64,000 nt of DNA from Streptomyces sp. NBC_01232 (GTDB taxonomy: Bacteria; Actinomycetota; Actinomycetes; Streptomycetales; Streptomycetaceae): assembly GCF_035989885.1 (NCBI RefSeq), contig NZ_CP108518.1, positions 5,509,001-5,573,000 of the forward strand, read 5' to 3'. The position numbers and the translations under genes are program-made. The notes under the pieces were generated by a model. That model had not been told where the DNA came from and made no database searches. It worked only from the letters and a program-made list of their open reading frames with translations. Below are positions 7,622 through 16,043 of this stretch, piece after piece. The first letter of the stretch is position 1; each line of letters starts with the position of its first letter.

Positions 7622-8290
7622 TCAGCCCTTGGTGGCGAGGTCCTTCGCGCCCAGGCCCGAGGCGAAGCCGTTGGCCCAGAGCTGGTTGACGCGCGAGCGC
7701 TCGGCGGAGTTCGGGGTGGCGTTCGTGCACGACGTGCCCGGGCCGCCCCCCGACATCAGCTCGCTGCACGGGCCCGAGTAGTGGTCCGGCAGACCCAGCA
7801 CGTGGCCGGTCTCGTGCGAGGTCACCCGGGTGGAGTTGTACTGCTGGTTCTGCCGGTAGTCGAGGAAGATGTAGCCCCGGCCGTGCCCGTCCGTGCTCGC
7901 GTACGAGCCGCGTGAGTCGTTGCCCTCGCGGTACGAGAAGTTCCCGCCCGAGGACACCTCCTGCAGCTTGACGTTGGACACCGAGCTGTTCCAGATCTGC
8001 GTGGAGCGGGCTATCTGGGTGCGGAAGCTGGGGGCGCTGCGGGTGTTGTACGTGACGGTCACGGCCAGAGCGGCCGGGTTCGCGGCACGCTGCTCGGCGA
8101 CCGAGCGCTGCACGGCCTCGAAGAAGGCGCGGTTGGCGGCCTCGTTCTCCGGCGAACGCTCGTACGCGGCGTAGCTCACGGCGTTTCCGACGGGGGCGGG
8201 CGCGGCGGTGGCGGTGGGGACGACACCAAGGGTTGCGGCGAGGCCGAGGCCGACGGTCGTGGCCAGCATGGCCTTACGGGAGTGGCGCAT
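7622..8290 (-). CDS. snpA: Snapalysin, secreted small neutral metalloprotease (M7)
   Basis: A 222-residue precursor. The signal peptide has a basic start, a hydrophobic core (about 8-27) and a likely cut after ATA-A near residue 30, followed by a propeptide of about 50 residues. The mature domain carries [13 protein letters not shown] with zinc ligands His159, His163 and Asp169 and catalytic Glu160, the HExxHxxxxxD pattern of M7 snapalysins, which are known only from Streptomyces and relatives. Cys179 and Cys192 could form a disulfide. A divergent LysR regulator and a palindromic operator lie upstream, as in known snpA-snpR loci. Confidence 0.95.
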   Translation of the reverse strand: MRHSRKAMLATTVGLGLAATLGVVPTATAAPAPVGNAVSYAAYERSPENEAANRAFFEAVQRSVAEQRAANPAALAVTVTYNTRSAPSFRTQIARSTQIWNSSVSNVKLQEVSSGGNFSYREGNDSRGSYASTDGHGRGYIFLDYRQNQQYNSTRVTSHETGHVLGLPDHYSGPCSELMSGGGPGTSCTNATPNSAERSRVNQLWANGFASGLGAKDLATKG

Positions 8291-8383
8291 GTGGGGGAGC
8301 TCCTACTCGTCCGGTGCGGTGGGGGGTGGTCTTTCGAACCGGAGTCTGCGGGAGCTCACGTGCCCGGCGGATGATGTCACTCC

Positions 8384-8404
8384 CCGATAGCGCCGGCCTA
8401 TCGG
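8384..8404. promoter_or_regulatory. LysR-type operator between snpA and its regulator
   Basis: Perfect 7-base arms CCGATAG (8384-8390) and CTATCGG (8398-8404) with a 7-base spacer form a 21-base palindrome. A further half-site CTATCGG lies at 8453-8459, closer to the regulator gene start. One full site plus an extra half-site fits LysR tetramer binding in a divergent promoter region. Confidence 0.75.
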
Positions 8405-8499
8405 AGAGATTTCGGCAGCCCAACTAGCATGAGAATGGCGGGATTCGGGGGGCTATCGGTGGCTGGTGCGGTCCACCGGGACCGGCCTACCCTCGGGGC

Positions 8500-9447
8500 A
8501 TGGAGCTTGAGGTCAGGCACTTGCGCGCCCTGTGCGCCATCGCCGACGCCGGAAGCCTGCACAAGGCCGCCCGGCAACTCGGCGTGAGCCAGCCCTCCCT
8601 GACGACCCAGCTGCGCCGCATCGAACGGGCCCTCGACGGAGAGCTGTTCCTGCGCGAGCGGACCGGATGCCGGCCCACCCCCTTCGGCCGCACCGTGCTG
8701 GGCCGGGCCCGCCCGCTGCTCGCCGAGATGGCCGCGCTGGTCGCGGAGGCCCGCGAACTGGCCCACGCGTCGCGGCTGCGCATCGGCTCCACCGCCAGCA
8801 GTGCGCTGCCGGGCTGGCTGCGGCGGATCCACCGGCGGCTTCCGGACACCGAGACCTCGCTGGTGGTGGACGTCTCCGCCAACGCACTGCTCAGGATGGT
8901 CGCCGCCGGGCAGCTGGACGTGGCGTTCGTGCACGAGGTGGAGGGCAGCCCGCTGCGGGTGCCGGCGGGGCTGCAGGTGCACGTGCTGATGGATCGCGAG
9001 CCACAGTTCGTGTCGATGTCCCGGGACCACCCGGCCGCCGGGCAGTCGGTGGTCTCCTTACGGGACCTGGCCACCGACCGCTGGATGGTGGACCCCTCGG
9101 TCGACGGCGAGTGGGACGGCCTGCGCCGGATCTTCGCCGGGGCCGGGCTCGACCCGCCGGTGCTGCACGCCGACTACCACACGGCGACCTCGCTGATCAT
9201 CTCCGGCGAGGCGGTCGCCCCCTGCCAGCCGACCTCCGGGCCGCGCGAGGACATGGCCATCCGGCCGCTGTCGGGGGACCCCCTCGCCGTGCGCCTGCTG
9301 CTGGCCACCCGCCCGGGCGCGCACGCGGAGGTCTACGAGGACCTGCGCGACGCCTACCGCGAAGCCGCCCTGCGGACGCCCCCGTACCGGGCCTGGCTCC
9401 ACCACCACGCGAGCCCCCTGCTGGAGGTCGCCCGGATCGCCTCATAG
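8500..9447 (+). CDS. LysR-family transcriptional regulator, probable snpA activator
   Basis: A 315-residue LysR protein. The winged HTH is at 1-60 (VRHLRALCAIADAGSLHKAARQLGVSQPSLTTQLRRIE, then LFLRERTGCRPTPFG), a linker helix follows, then the two-lobed ligand-binding domain with LRIGSTASSALPGWLRRI starting it. It is transcribed away from snpA and shares its promoter region, where the palindrome CCGATAG-N7-CTATCGG lies; activation of the protease gene and autoregulation are the expected roles. The ATG at 8500 gives the standard LysR N-terminus. Confidence 0.9.
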   Translation: MELEVRHLRALCAIADAGSLHKAARQLGVSQPSLTTQLRRIERALDGELFLRERTGCRPTPFGRTVLGRARPLLAEMAALVAEARELAHASRLRIGSTASSALPGWLRRIHRRLPDTETSLVVDVSANALLRMVAAGQLDVAFVHEVEGSPLRVPAGLQVHVLMDREPQFVSMSRDHPAAGQSVVSLRDLATDRWMVDPSVDGEWDGLRRIFAGAGLDPPVLHADYHTATSLIISGEAVAPCQPTSGPREDMAIRPLSGDPLAVRLLLATRPGAHAEVYEDLRDAYREAALRTPPYRAWLHHHASPLLEVARIAS

Positions 9448-9465
9448 GGCGTGCCTTGCGGACCT

Positions 9466-10243
9466 TCAGCCGGCTTCCGCCTGCCGCGCGCGGGCCCGGT
9501 CGTACGCCAGTGATGCGGCGCCCTGCGCCAGCAGGACCGCGCCCGCCGCCGCCCAGCCGGGACTGCGGCGGTGGGCCGCCCAGGCCAGCAGGGGTGCGCC
9601 GGCCGCCACCTGGGCCGCGCCCAGCAGGCGGGCCCTCGGGCCGCGGACCCACGGGCCCACTGGGCTCTCCTCCATCGCGTCGAGCTCGGCCCGTACCGCG
9701 TCGCGCCAGCCGGACCACTCCACCGTCTCGACGCCGGGAGCCACCCGGGCCGCGCCCCGCAGCCGGTCGGCCGACTCGCCCGGGGCCAGCCCGGCGGGCA
9801 GCGCCAGTCCGGCGCGGGTCAGCAGGGCGATCAGCGCGAGCAGCCGGCCCTCCCCGTCGACGGCGACGGCGGCGTCGGTGCGGGTGAGGCGTTCCAGTTC
9901 CGCCAGGTCGAGTACGGGGTCCAGGCCGAGGCGGGCCGACAGGGCGCGCATGGCATCGGGCTCGCCGGCCGGACAGGGCGAATCCGGTCCGGCCGCCCTC
10001 CCACCACAGGCTCAGAACCGGCCAGTCGGTGCCGACCGCGATCGCCGAGCCCCAGCCGGCCAGGACCTCGGCCACGGTGCCCGGACCGTCCAGCCACGGC
10101 TTGTCCTCGGGGACGAGCGCGCTCCATTCGCCGGCCGGAGCGAGCAGCAGGCGTACGCGCAACAGGTGTGCCGGACGCCGGGCGGCACGCGGTTCGGCAC
10201 GGCAGAGCAGCAGTCCGCCGGTCACGGTCCGGGAGATTGACAT
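9466..10243 (-). pseudogene. Conserved Streptomyces hypothetical gene broken by a frameshift or deletion
   Basis: The first 90 or so codons start at the ATG at 10241-10243 (MSISRTVTGGLLLCRAEP) and read well to WWEGGRTGFALS. The rest continues in a frame shifted by one, as AGEPDAMRALSARLGLDPVLDL, through to the stop at 9466. The break lies near 9963-9975, in ggccggcc-rich sequence. Both halves show normal coding composition, and the second half has a C-terminal hydrophobic stretch (LLGAAQVAAGAPLLAWAAH and AGAVLLAQGAASLAY). A one-base error, or a small deletion removing part of the middle, would explain it. Function unknown. Confidence 0.65.
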
Positions 10244-10294
10244 GCCCACACAATAGAGCAAAACACCCTGAATGGTGGGGTTCCGGCAGGGCGC

Positions 10295-10342
10295 TTGACT
10301 TCCCCAGACCGCGATATATCGTGTTAACAGAAGACGCGATAT
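10295..10342 (+). promoter_or_regulatory. Promoter and PadR-type operator for the DUF4097-padR operon
   Basis: TTGACT (10295-10300), a 16-base spacer and TATCGT (10317-10322) make a candidate sigma-70 promoter. CGCGATAT occurs twice (10310-10317 and 10335-10342), and ATATCG (10316-10321) pairs with CGATAT (10337-10342) as an inverted repeat overlapping the -10 region. The downstream PadR protein is the obvious ligand for these sites. Confidence 0.6.
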
Positions 10343-10391
10343 GTTGCGTGCGTCGAGCCCGGTCCGTGAACGCACGAGGAGGATCAGCACC

Positions 10392-11342
10392 ATGGCAGAG
10401 CAGTCGCCCCAGCCGTCGCCGTCGCCGACGACGTGGCACTTCGCCGAACCTCAGAAGCTCACCTTCGAGGAGCCGGTGATCGAGCTCCGCGTCCGCGTCG
10501 TGAGCGGCACGGTCAACGTGGTCGCCGCCGAGGAGGGCCCGGCCCGCCTGGAAGTGACCGAGGTCGACGGGCCGCCCCTCTTCGCCGTGCAGGACGGCGG
10601 CATCCTCACCGTCTCCTACGAGGACCTGCCCCGGAACGGCTCCCAGGGGCTCAAGGAGTGGTTCGAGTCCAAGCCGTGGAAGGCCTGGTCCGGTTCGTCC
10701 TCCGGCCGCAAGGCCTGGGAGCGCAGCGTCGCGATCACCCTCACCGTCCCCGCCGGCACCCAGGTCAAGGTGGCTGCCGTCGACGCCGTCCCCTTCGTCT
10801 CGGGCATTTCCGGCGGCACCGACGTCAATGTGGTCTCCGGCGACGCCACGCTGGTCGGCCTGTCCGGCCGGGTCAAGGCGCACACCGTCTCCGGCAACGT
10901 CGAGGCCCAGTCCGTCACCGGCGACCTCGGCTTCCAGTCGGTCTCCGGCGACCTGACCGTCGTCGACGGCGCGGGCGTGAAGGTACGGGCCGACTCGGTC
11001 AGCGGTGACATGCTCATCGACCTGGACCCCGGCCCGGAGGCCGCGCGCCCCGTGGACATCGCCCTGAAGTCCGTCTCCGGCCAGGTCGCGATCCGGCTCC
11101 CGCACCCCGCGGACGCCCGCGTGGAGGCCAACACCGCGACCGGCCGCGTCTCCAACGCCTTCGAGGACCTGCAGGTCTCCGGGCAGATGGGCGCCAAGCG
11201 GATCACCGGAACCCTCGGCTCCGGCGTCGGCACCCTGCGGGCGACCACGGTCTCCGGCTCGATCGCACTGCTGCGCCGCCCGCAGGCCGAGGCCGACGGC
11301 CCCGCTCCCGCCCCCCTCGCGCTCGACAAGAAGGTGCTCTGA
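10392..11342 (+). CDS. DUF4097 family beta-helix protein
   Basis: A 316-residue protein with a DUF4097/putative-adhesin domain: from about residue 25 onward there are repeated short strands with the pattern V-S-G-x-V/D (VVSGTVNV, SGDATLVGLSGRVKAHTVSGNV, VSGDLTVV, SVSGDMLI, SVSGQVAI), typical of a right-handed parallel beta-helix. No signal peptide or membrane segment is seen, so it is probably cytoplasmic. The ATG at 10392 follows GAGGAGG; the open frame upstream overlaps the promoter. It is coupled to the padR gene (one base between stop and ATG). Biochemical role unknown. Confidence 0.85.
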   Translation: MAEQSPQPSPSPTTWHFAEPQKLTFEEPVIELRVRVVSGTVNVVAAEEGPARLEVTEVDGPPLFAVQDGGILTVSYEDLPRNGSQGLKEWFESKPWKAWSGSSSGRKAWERSVAITLTVPAGTQVKVAAVDAVPFVSGISGGTDVNVVSGDATLVGLSGRVKAHTVSGNVEAQSVTGDLGFQSVSGDLTVVDGAGVKVRADSVSGDMLIDLDPGPEAARPVDIALKSVSGQVAIRLPHPADARVEANTATGRVSNAFEDLQVSGQMGAKRITGTLGSGVGTLRATTVSGSIALLRRPQAEADGPAPAPLALDKKVL

Positions 11343-11343
11343 C

Positions 11344-12285
11344 ATGCCGCCCGTCTTCGCCCACGGCCGCCTCCGCCTGTACCTCCTCAAGCTGCTGGAC
11401 GAGGCCCCGCGCCACGGGTACGAGGTGATCCGCCTGCTGGAGGAGCGCTTCCAGGGCCTGTACGCGCCCTCCGCGGGGACGGTGTACCCGCGGCTGGCGA
11501 AGCTGGAGGCCGAGGGCCTGGTCACGCACGCCACCGAGGGCGGGCGCAAGGTGTACTCGATCACCGAGGCGGGCCGTGCCGAGCTGGCCGACCGCGGCGG
11601 TGAACTGGCCGACCTGGAACTGGAGATCCGCGACTCGGTCACCGAACTGGCCGCGGAGATACGCAGCGAGGTCCGGGGCGCGGCGGGTGACCTGCGGCGC
11701 GAGATGCGGGCCGCGGCCTCCGCCTCGGCGACCCAGGTCACCGAGGACGAGTCCTGGAAGGTCGCCAAGGAGGAGCTGCGCAAGGCGCGGCACGAGTGGA
11801 AGGAACAGGCGCGCCGGGCGAAGGACGAGAGCCGCCGCGCCCGTGAGGAGGCGCAGCAGGCCCGCCGTCAGGCCAAGGAGGCCCAGGACCGGGCCCGCGA
11901 GGAGGTCCAGCGCATCGCGGGCCAGCTCCAGGAGCAGTTCGCCAAGTCCGGCGGTGTGCTGGGCAGCCTGGCCGGCGCCTGGCTGGGCGGCGGTACGCAG
12001 ACCATGCCCGCGGAGCCCCGTACGGCCGATGCCGACGCGGCCGCGGGCACCGCGGCCGCGCATACCGCGGCGGCGGACGCGGACCGGGATCCGGACTGGG
12101 CCGCGGACCTGACGCCCACCGGCGATGCGGGCCGCGACCTGGACCGGCTGCTCGACCGCTTCCGCGACGAGGTGCGCGACGCGGCCCGGGACCGCGGGGT
12201 GACCGCGGCCCAGGTGGCCGAGGCCCGCCGGCACCTTGCGGCTGCCCGCGGCCGGCTGGAGACCGCGTTCGGGACCGGGCGGTAG
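11344..12285 (+). CDS. PadR-family transcriptional regulator with long coiled-coil extension
   Basis: A 313-residue protein. The PadR winged HTH covers about 1-85 (LLKLLDEAPRHGYEVIRLLEE, then YAPSAGTVYPRLAKLEAEGL and GRKVYSITEAG). After it comes a long helical, highly charged region (about 90-200, rich in E/K/R/A heptads such as RRAKDESRRAREEAQQARRQ) likely to form a coiled coil, an Ala/Asp linker, and a C-terminal helical segment with LDRLLDRFRDEVRDAARDRG. This is far longer than usual PadR proteins (about 110-180 residues). It is cotranscribed with the DUF4097 gene and likely represses their shared promoter. Confidence 0.9.
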   Translation: MPPVFAHGRLRLYLLKLLDEAPRHGYEVIRLLEERFQGLYAPSAGTVYPRLAKLEAEGLVTHATEGGRKVYSITEAGRAELADRGGELADLELEIRDSVTELAAEIRSEVRGAAGDLRREMRAAASASATQVTEDESWKVAKEELRKARHEWKEQARRAKDESRRAREEAQQARRQAKEAQDRAREEVQRIAGQLQEQFAKSGGVLGSLAGAWLGGGTQTMPAEPRTADADAAAGTAAAHTAAADADRDPDWAADLTPTGDAGRDLDRLLDRFRDEVRDAARDRGVTAAQVAEARRHLAAARGRLETAFGTGR

Positions 12286-12301
12286 CCCGCCCGGACGGCG
12301 G

Positions 12302-12874
12302 TCAGGCCGCCAGGCCCGTCTCGGCCGTGTTGTAGGTGATGCCGTGGTCCGTCAGGACCTCGGAGACCGTGCCGGGGCGGGAGAGCAGGGCCAGCAGCAG
12401 GTGCAGGGTGCCGATGTGGTTGTCCTTGCGGCCCAGGGCGATCCGCAGGGACTGCTCCAGCACCTTCTTCGAGCCCTGGGTGAAGGGGACGTGGCGGCTG
12501 CCGGTGCGGTCGTCGGCGCCCTCGCGCCCGAAGGCCGAGCGGAGCGAGGCGCCCAGGGTCCGCCTGCGAGGCGCCGGGGCCGCGAGGGCGCCCTCGCCGT
12601 GGGTCTCCTCGATGCGGGTGACGATTTCGGTGAGGTCGATGCCGAGTCCGGCCAGTGCCTCCTCGTCCGCCCTGGACATGCCGCCCCGGCGGCGGGCCGC
12701 CGCGAGATCGGCGGCCACCGCCGTGCGGTCCACGCCGAGGGGGTCCAGGGCGCCCAGGGCCAGCAGCGAGAGCAGCAGGTGTTCCTCGGTGACGGTGGCG
12801 GCGCCGGTCTGCCGGGCCTCGGTCACCGCCCCGGTCACGGTCGACCGGGCGTCGCGGGTGAAGCGTTCGAACAT
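12302..12874 (-). CDS. Stand-alone Clp N-domain protein
   Basis: A 190-residue protein with two Clp repeat (Clp_N) helices sets: MFERFTRDARSTVTGAVTEA...ATVTEEHLLLSLLA at the N-terminus and VPFTQGSKKVLEQSLRIALGRKDNHIGTLHLLLALL near the C-terminus, the same pattern as the N-domain of ClpC. There is no AAA+ module. Such proteins could bind substrates or adaptors of ClpC, but no activity has been shown here. Its start overlaps the stop of the upstream HTH gene by one base, so the pair is translationally coupled. The frame is open further upstream, but that region belongs to the HTH gene. Confidence 0.85.
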   Translation of the reverse strand: MFERFTRDARSTVTGAVTEARQTGAATVTEEHLLLSLLALGALDPLGVDRTAVAADLAAARRRGGMSRADEEALAGLGIDLTEIVTRIEETHGEGALAAPAPRRRTLGASLRSAFGREGADDRTGSRHVPFTQGSKKVLEQSLRIALGRKDNHIGTLHLLLALLSRPGTVSEVLTDHGITYNTAETGLAA

Positions 12875-13083
12875 CAGAGCCTCCCGTACTTCTTGTGCAC
12901 GGCCTGCCGGCTGACGCCGAGCTCGGCCGCGATCTCCTGCCAGGACCAACCCTGCGCGCGGGCACTGCGTACCTGTACGGCCTCCAGCTGCTCCAGCAGC
13001 CTCCGGAGGGCGGCCACGGCACGCAGGCCCACACGCGGGTCCCGGTCACCGGCCCGCTCGGCGAGATCAGTGGCTTCGGTCAT
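12874..13083 (-). CDS. Small helix-turn-helix protein
   Basis: A 69-residue protein ending in GWSWQEIAAELGVSRQAVHK, a clear HTH of the sigma-70 region 4/MerR-like kind, after an amphipathic helix (VGLRAVAALRRLLEQLEAVQ). It lies upstream of and overlaps the Clp N-domain gene. The promoter (TTGACG-N17-TACATT) places the transcription start within a base or two of this ATG, so the message may be leaderless. Two palindromes with TTGAC arms overlap the promoter and suggest autoregulation. Confidence 0.8.
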   Translation of the reverse strand: MTEATDLAERAGDRDPRVGLRAVAALRRLLEQLEAVQVRSARAQGWSWQEIAAELGVSRQAVHKKYGRL

Positions 13084-13087
13084 GCAT

Positions 13088-13130
13088 GTCAATGTAGGTT
13101 GACGCGGGAGATTCGTCAACCCCGGTTGAC
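13088..13130 (-). promoter_or_regulatory. Promoter with two TTGAC palindromes upstream of the HTH/Clp-N pair
   Basis: Minus strand: -35 TTGACG at 13119-13114, 17-base spacer, -10 TACATT at 13096-13091; the start codon follows at 13083. Two inverted repeats overlap it: GTCAAC-CCCG-GTTGAC (13115-13130) on the -35 and GTCAA-N6-TTGAC (13088-13103) over the -10 and start site. Confidence 0.7.
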
Positions 13131-13143
13131 ATGCCGGTGTGCG

Positions 13144-14106
13144 TCAGGGGGTGAGGACGATCTTGCCGAAGAGGTCGCCCGACGCGAGCTTTTCGAACCC
13201 CTCCCGCGCCCGGTCCAGCGGCAGCACCTCGTCGATGACCGGCCGCAGCCCCGTCGTGGCGCAGAAGGCGAGGAGGTCCTCCAGCTCGTCCTTCGAGCCC
13301 ATCGTCGAGCCGACCACCTTCAGCTCCAGGAAGAAGATCCGGGTCAGCTCGGCGTGCGCCGGGCGGTCGCCGCTCGTGGCGCCGGAGATCACCAGGGTGC
13401 CGCCGGGGCGCAGGGACTTCACCGAGTGGGACCAGGTGGCGGCGCCCACCGTCTCGATCACGGCGTCCACCCGCTGCGGCAGCCGCGCGCCCGGCTCGTA
13501 CGCCTCCACCGCGCCCAGCTCGACGGCCCGCTTGCGCTTGGCCTCGTCCCGGCTCGTGGCGTAGACCCGCAGGCCGGCCGCCTTGCCGAGGGCGATCGCG
13601 GCGGTCGCGACACCGCCTCCGGCGCCCTGCACCAGGACGGAGTCCCCCGGACGGACCCCGGCATTGGTGAACAGCATCCGGTACGCCGTCAGCCAGGCCG
13701 TCGGCAGGCAGGCGGCCTCCTCGAAGGTCAGCTCGGAGGGCTTGCGCAGCACGTTCCAGGCGGGGACGGTCACCTGCTCGGCGAAGGTCCCCTGGTAGCG
13801 CTCGGTCAGGATCGAGCGGGGCTCGTCCGGGCCGACCCCGTGGCCGCTCTGGCCGATCACGGAGTGCAGGACGACCTCGTTGCCGTCCTGGTCGATCCCG
13901 GCGGCGTCGCAGCCGAGGATCATCGGGAGTTTTTCCTCGCCGAGGCCCACCCCGCGCAGCGACCACAGGTCGTGGTGGTTGAGGGAGGCGGCCTTGACGT
14001 TCACGGTCACCCAGCCGGGCCGGGCCTCGGGAGCCGGGCGGTCGCCCAGCACAAGGCCGTTCAGCGGCTGGTCACGGTCGATTCGGGCGGCGTAGGCAGC
14101 GAACAT
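13144..14106 (-). CDS. Zinc-binding-type MDR alcohol dehydrogenase/quinone oxidoreductase
   Basis: A 320-residue medium-chain reductase. The GroES-like N-terminal part has VTVNVKAASLNHHDLWSLRG and ILGCDAAGID; the Rossmann part has GDSVLVQGAGGGVATAAIALGKA (the G-x-G-x-x-A NADPH loop) and RVYATSRDEAKRKRAVELGA. Catalytic-zinc ligands are not fully present (ASLNHHD replaces C-G-T-D), so an NADPH-dependent quinone or enone reductase is more likely than a zinc alcohol dehydrogenase. It is a single gene, with its stop close to the HTH promoter region. Confidence 0.88.
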   Translation of the reverse strand: MFAAYAARIDRDQPLNGLVLGDRPAPEARPGWVTVNVKAASLNHHDLWSLRGVGLGEEKLPMILGCDAAGIDQDGNEVVLHSVIGQSGHGVGPDEPRSILTERYQGTFAEQVTVPAWNVLRKPSELTFEEAACLPTAWLTAYRMLFTNAGVRPGDSVLVQGAGGGVATAAIALGKAAGLRVYATSRDEAKRKRAVELGAVEAYEPGARLPQRVDAVIETVGAATWSHSVKSLRPGGTLVISGATSGDRPAHAELTRIFFLELKVVGSTMGSKDELEDLLAFCATTGLRPVIDEVLPLDRAREGFEKLASGDLFGKIVLTP

Positions 14107-14183
14107 GCGGCGACGCTACCGCTCGGTAGGGCTGGGTTCCAGCCTTCCCGCGACCGTGGGTGTGAGGCCTTCGTCCCACCGGG

Positions 14184-14250
14184 CCCGGGACGACCCGGGA
14201 CGGTCCGGTACAGCCCGGGACGCTCCGGGACGGTCCGGGCGCCGGACGGG
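14184..14250. repeat. Short degenerate direct repeats (CGGGACG type)
   Basis: Four to five copies of CCGGGACG or a close variant, with two copies of gggacggtccgg, lie between the MDR gene start and the malic enzyme terminator. They may be simple-sequence expansion; no protein or hairpin function is evident. Confidence 0.5.
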
Positions 14251-14255
14251 GAAAC

Positions 14256-14293
14256 GCAGAGGCCCGGCCGGAGGAATCCGGTCGGGCCTCTGC
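14256..14293 (-). terminator. Hairpin terminator after the malic enzyme gene
   Basis: Arms 14256-14272 and 14277-14293 pair over 17 bases with one mismatch around a 4-base loop, 22 bases past the malic enzyme stop on the minus strand. Confidence 0.8.
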
Positions 14294-14314
14294 GCGTACT
14301 GCTCGGCTCCGGTC

Positions 14315-15517
14315 TCAGACCAGGCGGGCCACTCCGTCGGCCTTCGCCGCGGCGGCGACGGCCGTGGCGACGGCCTCGGCCACGCGCTCGTCGAACGGCG
14401 ACGGGATCACGTAGTCGGCGGCGAGCTCGTCACCCACGACACCGGCGATGGCGTCGGCGGCGGCGATCTTCATGCCCTCGGTGATCCGGGTCGCGCGCAC
14501 CTTGAGGGCGCCCGCGAAGATGCCGGGGAACGCCAGCACGTTGTTGATCTGGTTCGGGAAGTCCGACCGGCCCGTGGCCACGACCGCCGCGTACTTGTGC
14601 GCGACGTCCGGGTGGACCTCCGGGTTCGGGTTGGCCATGGCGAAGACGAACGCGTCCTTCGCCATCGAGGCCACCGCCTCCTCCGGGACCGTACCGCCGG
14701 AGACGCCGATGAAGACGTCGGCGCCGTTCAGCGCCTTCTCCAGGGAGCCGGTCTGGCCGGTCCGGTTGGTCAGGCCCGCGATCTCCGCCTTGACGTCCGT
14801 CAGGTCGGAGCGGTCCGCGGACACGACGCCCTTGCGGTCGGTGACGCAGACGTCGCCGATGCCCGCGTCCACCAGGATCTTGGCGATGGCGATGCCGGCC
14901 GCGCCGGCACCCGAGATCACGGCGCGCAGGTCGCCGAGGGTGCGACCCGTCAGCTTCGCGGCGTTGCGCAGCGCGGCGAGCGTCACGATCGCCGTGCCGT
15001 GCTGGTCGTCGTGGAAGATCGGGATGTCCAGCGCCTCCTGGAGGCGGCGCTCGATCTCGAAGCAGCGGGGGGCGGAGATGTCCTCCAGGTTGACCCCCCC
15101 GAAGGACGGAGCGAGGCGGATGACCGTCTCGATGATCTCGTCCGTGTCCTTGGTGGCGAGCGCGATCGGGACCGCGTCCACGCCACCGAACTGCTTGAAG
15201 AGAATGGCCTTGCCCTCCATCACGGGGAGGGAGGCCTCGGGACCGATGTCACCGAGTCCGAGCACGGCCGTACCGTCGGTGACGACGGCGACCACGTTGG
15301 ACTTCCAGGTGTACTCGTTCACCAGCTCGGGCTGCTCGGCGATGGCGGTGCACACCTTCGCCACGCCGGGCGTGTACGCCAGGGAGAGGTCATCCTTGTT
15401 GGTGACCGGGACGGTGGCCTGGATGGCCATCTTGCCGCCCCGGTGCAGCGCGAACACCGCGTCCGGGTTGTTGTCCGTGACGCTGTCACTGCGAGGGTTG
15501 AAGATTTCCGCTGCCAC
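14315..15517 (-). CDS. NAD(P)-dependent malic enzyme
   Basis: A 400-residue malate oxidoreductase (decarboxylating) that makes pyruvate and CO2 from malate. It shows LAYTPGVAKVC, VTDGTAVLGLGDIGPEASLPVMEGKA, DVFIGVSGG and FAMANPNPEVHPD, typical of the short bacterial malic enzymes without a C-terminal phosphotransacetylase part. The start is the GTG at 15515-15517 with AAGGGG upstream; the frame is open for about 100 codons further but lacks coding bias. It is monocistronic, ended by a strong hairpin. It likely supplies pyruvate or reducing power when organic acids are used. Confidence 0.93.
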   Translation of the reverse strand: MAAEIFNPRSDSVTDNNPDAVFALHRGGKMAIQATVPVTNKDDLSLAYTPGVAKVCTAIAEQPELVNEYTWKSNVVAVVTDGTAVLGLGDIGPEASLPVMEGKAILFKQFGGVDAVPIALATKDTDEIIETVIRLAPSFGGVNLEDISAPRCFEIERRLQEALDIPIFHDDQHGTAIVTLAALRNAAKLTGRTLGDLRAVISGAGAAGIAIAKILVDAGIGDVCVTDRKGVVSADRSDLTDVKAEIAGLTNRTGQTGSLEKALNGADVFIGVSGGTVPEEAVASMAKDAFVFAMANPNPEVHPDVAHKYAAVVATGRSDFPNQINNVLAFPGIFAGALKVRATRITEGMKIAAADAIAGVVGDELAADYVIPSPFDERVAEAVATAVAAAAKADGVARLV

Positions 15518-16043
15518 TTCGTGTGACCCCTTAAGTCCTTTGAATCGTTGAGGGTGGCCACTCCTGGTTAAGGGGTGGGCGGGCACCGCGTCCGTACTCC
15601 GCGTCAACGGTTGGCCCGTCTCCGCGAAGGGGAGGTTCGTACGCGCGGGCGCGCCGCACGCGCGCCCTGAGCCCCGGATGAGGGGTGTAAGGATCTGTTC
15701 TACCCGAAGAACGCTCGCCCAGACGAGTCGATTCCCGCTCAACTGTAGGTCCCTTGCCCGGCTTTTGGCGAAAAGTCCAAACCTTGCCGTCCAGTGGGCG
15801 AGACGCTCCGTAGAAACTGCGGTCAAAACAGCAGGTCACAGCAGTATCTGCGGCCTCGAACCCCCTTCTCCGCAGTCCTGTTGGGCTACCCCCACCGCCC
15901 GTTATGCGATTTTGACCTGACGGGCACCCTGAATGTCTCAGTCCGAATGGCAAGATGCCGTAATCACACAAGGTCGCGACACTCGATGGTGCGTGTCCGA
16001 CCGTTTTTCGATGCTTTTCCACCAGCGCCGGAGGAACCAAGCC
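15518..16043. other. Divergent intergenic region (526 bases)
   Basis: This gap separates the leftward malic enzyme gene and the rightward amino-acid ABC operon and must hold both promoters. TTGACC occurs at 15912-15917 facing the ABC operon, but no well-spaced -10 was found. The several short open frames here lack Streptomyces codon bias and are not called as genes. GC content is visibly lower around 15,700-15,980, as in promoter DNA. Confidence 0.4.

Noticed and set aside
14184..14250. Repeated CGGGACG units considered as a CRISPR-like or operator array
   Set aside because: Units are short, irregularly spaced and lack spacers; kept only as a simple repeat.
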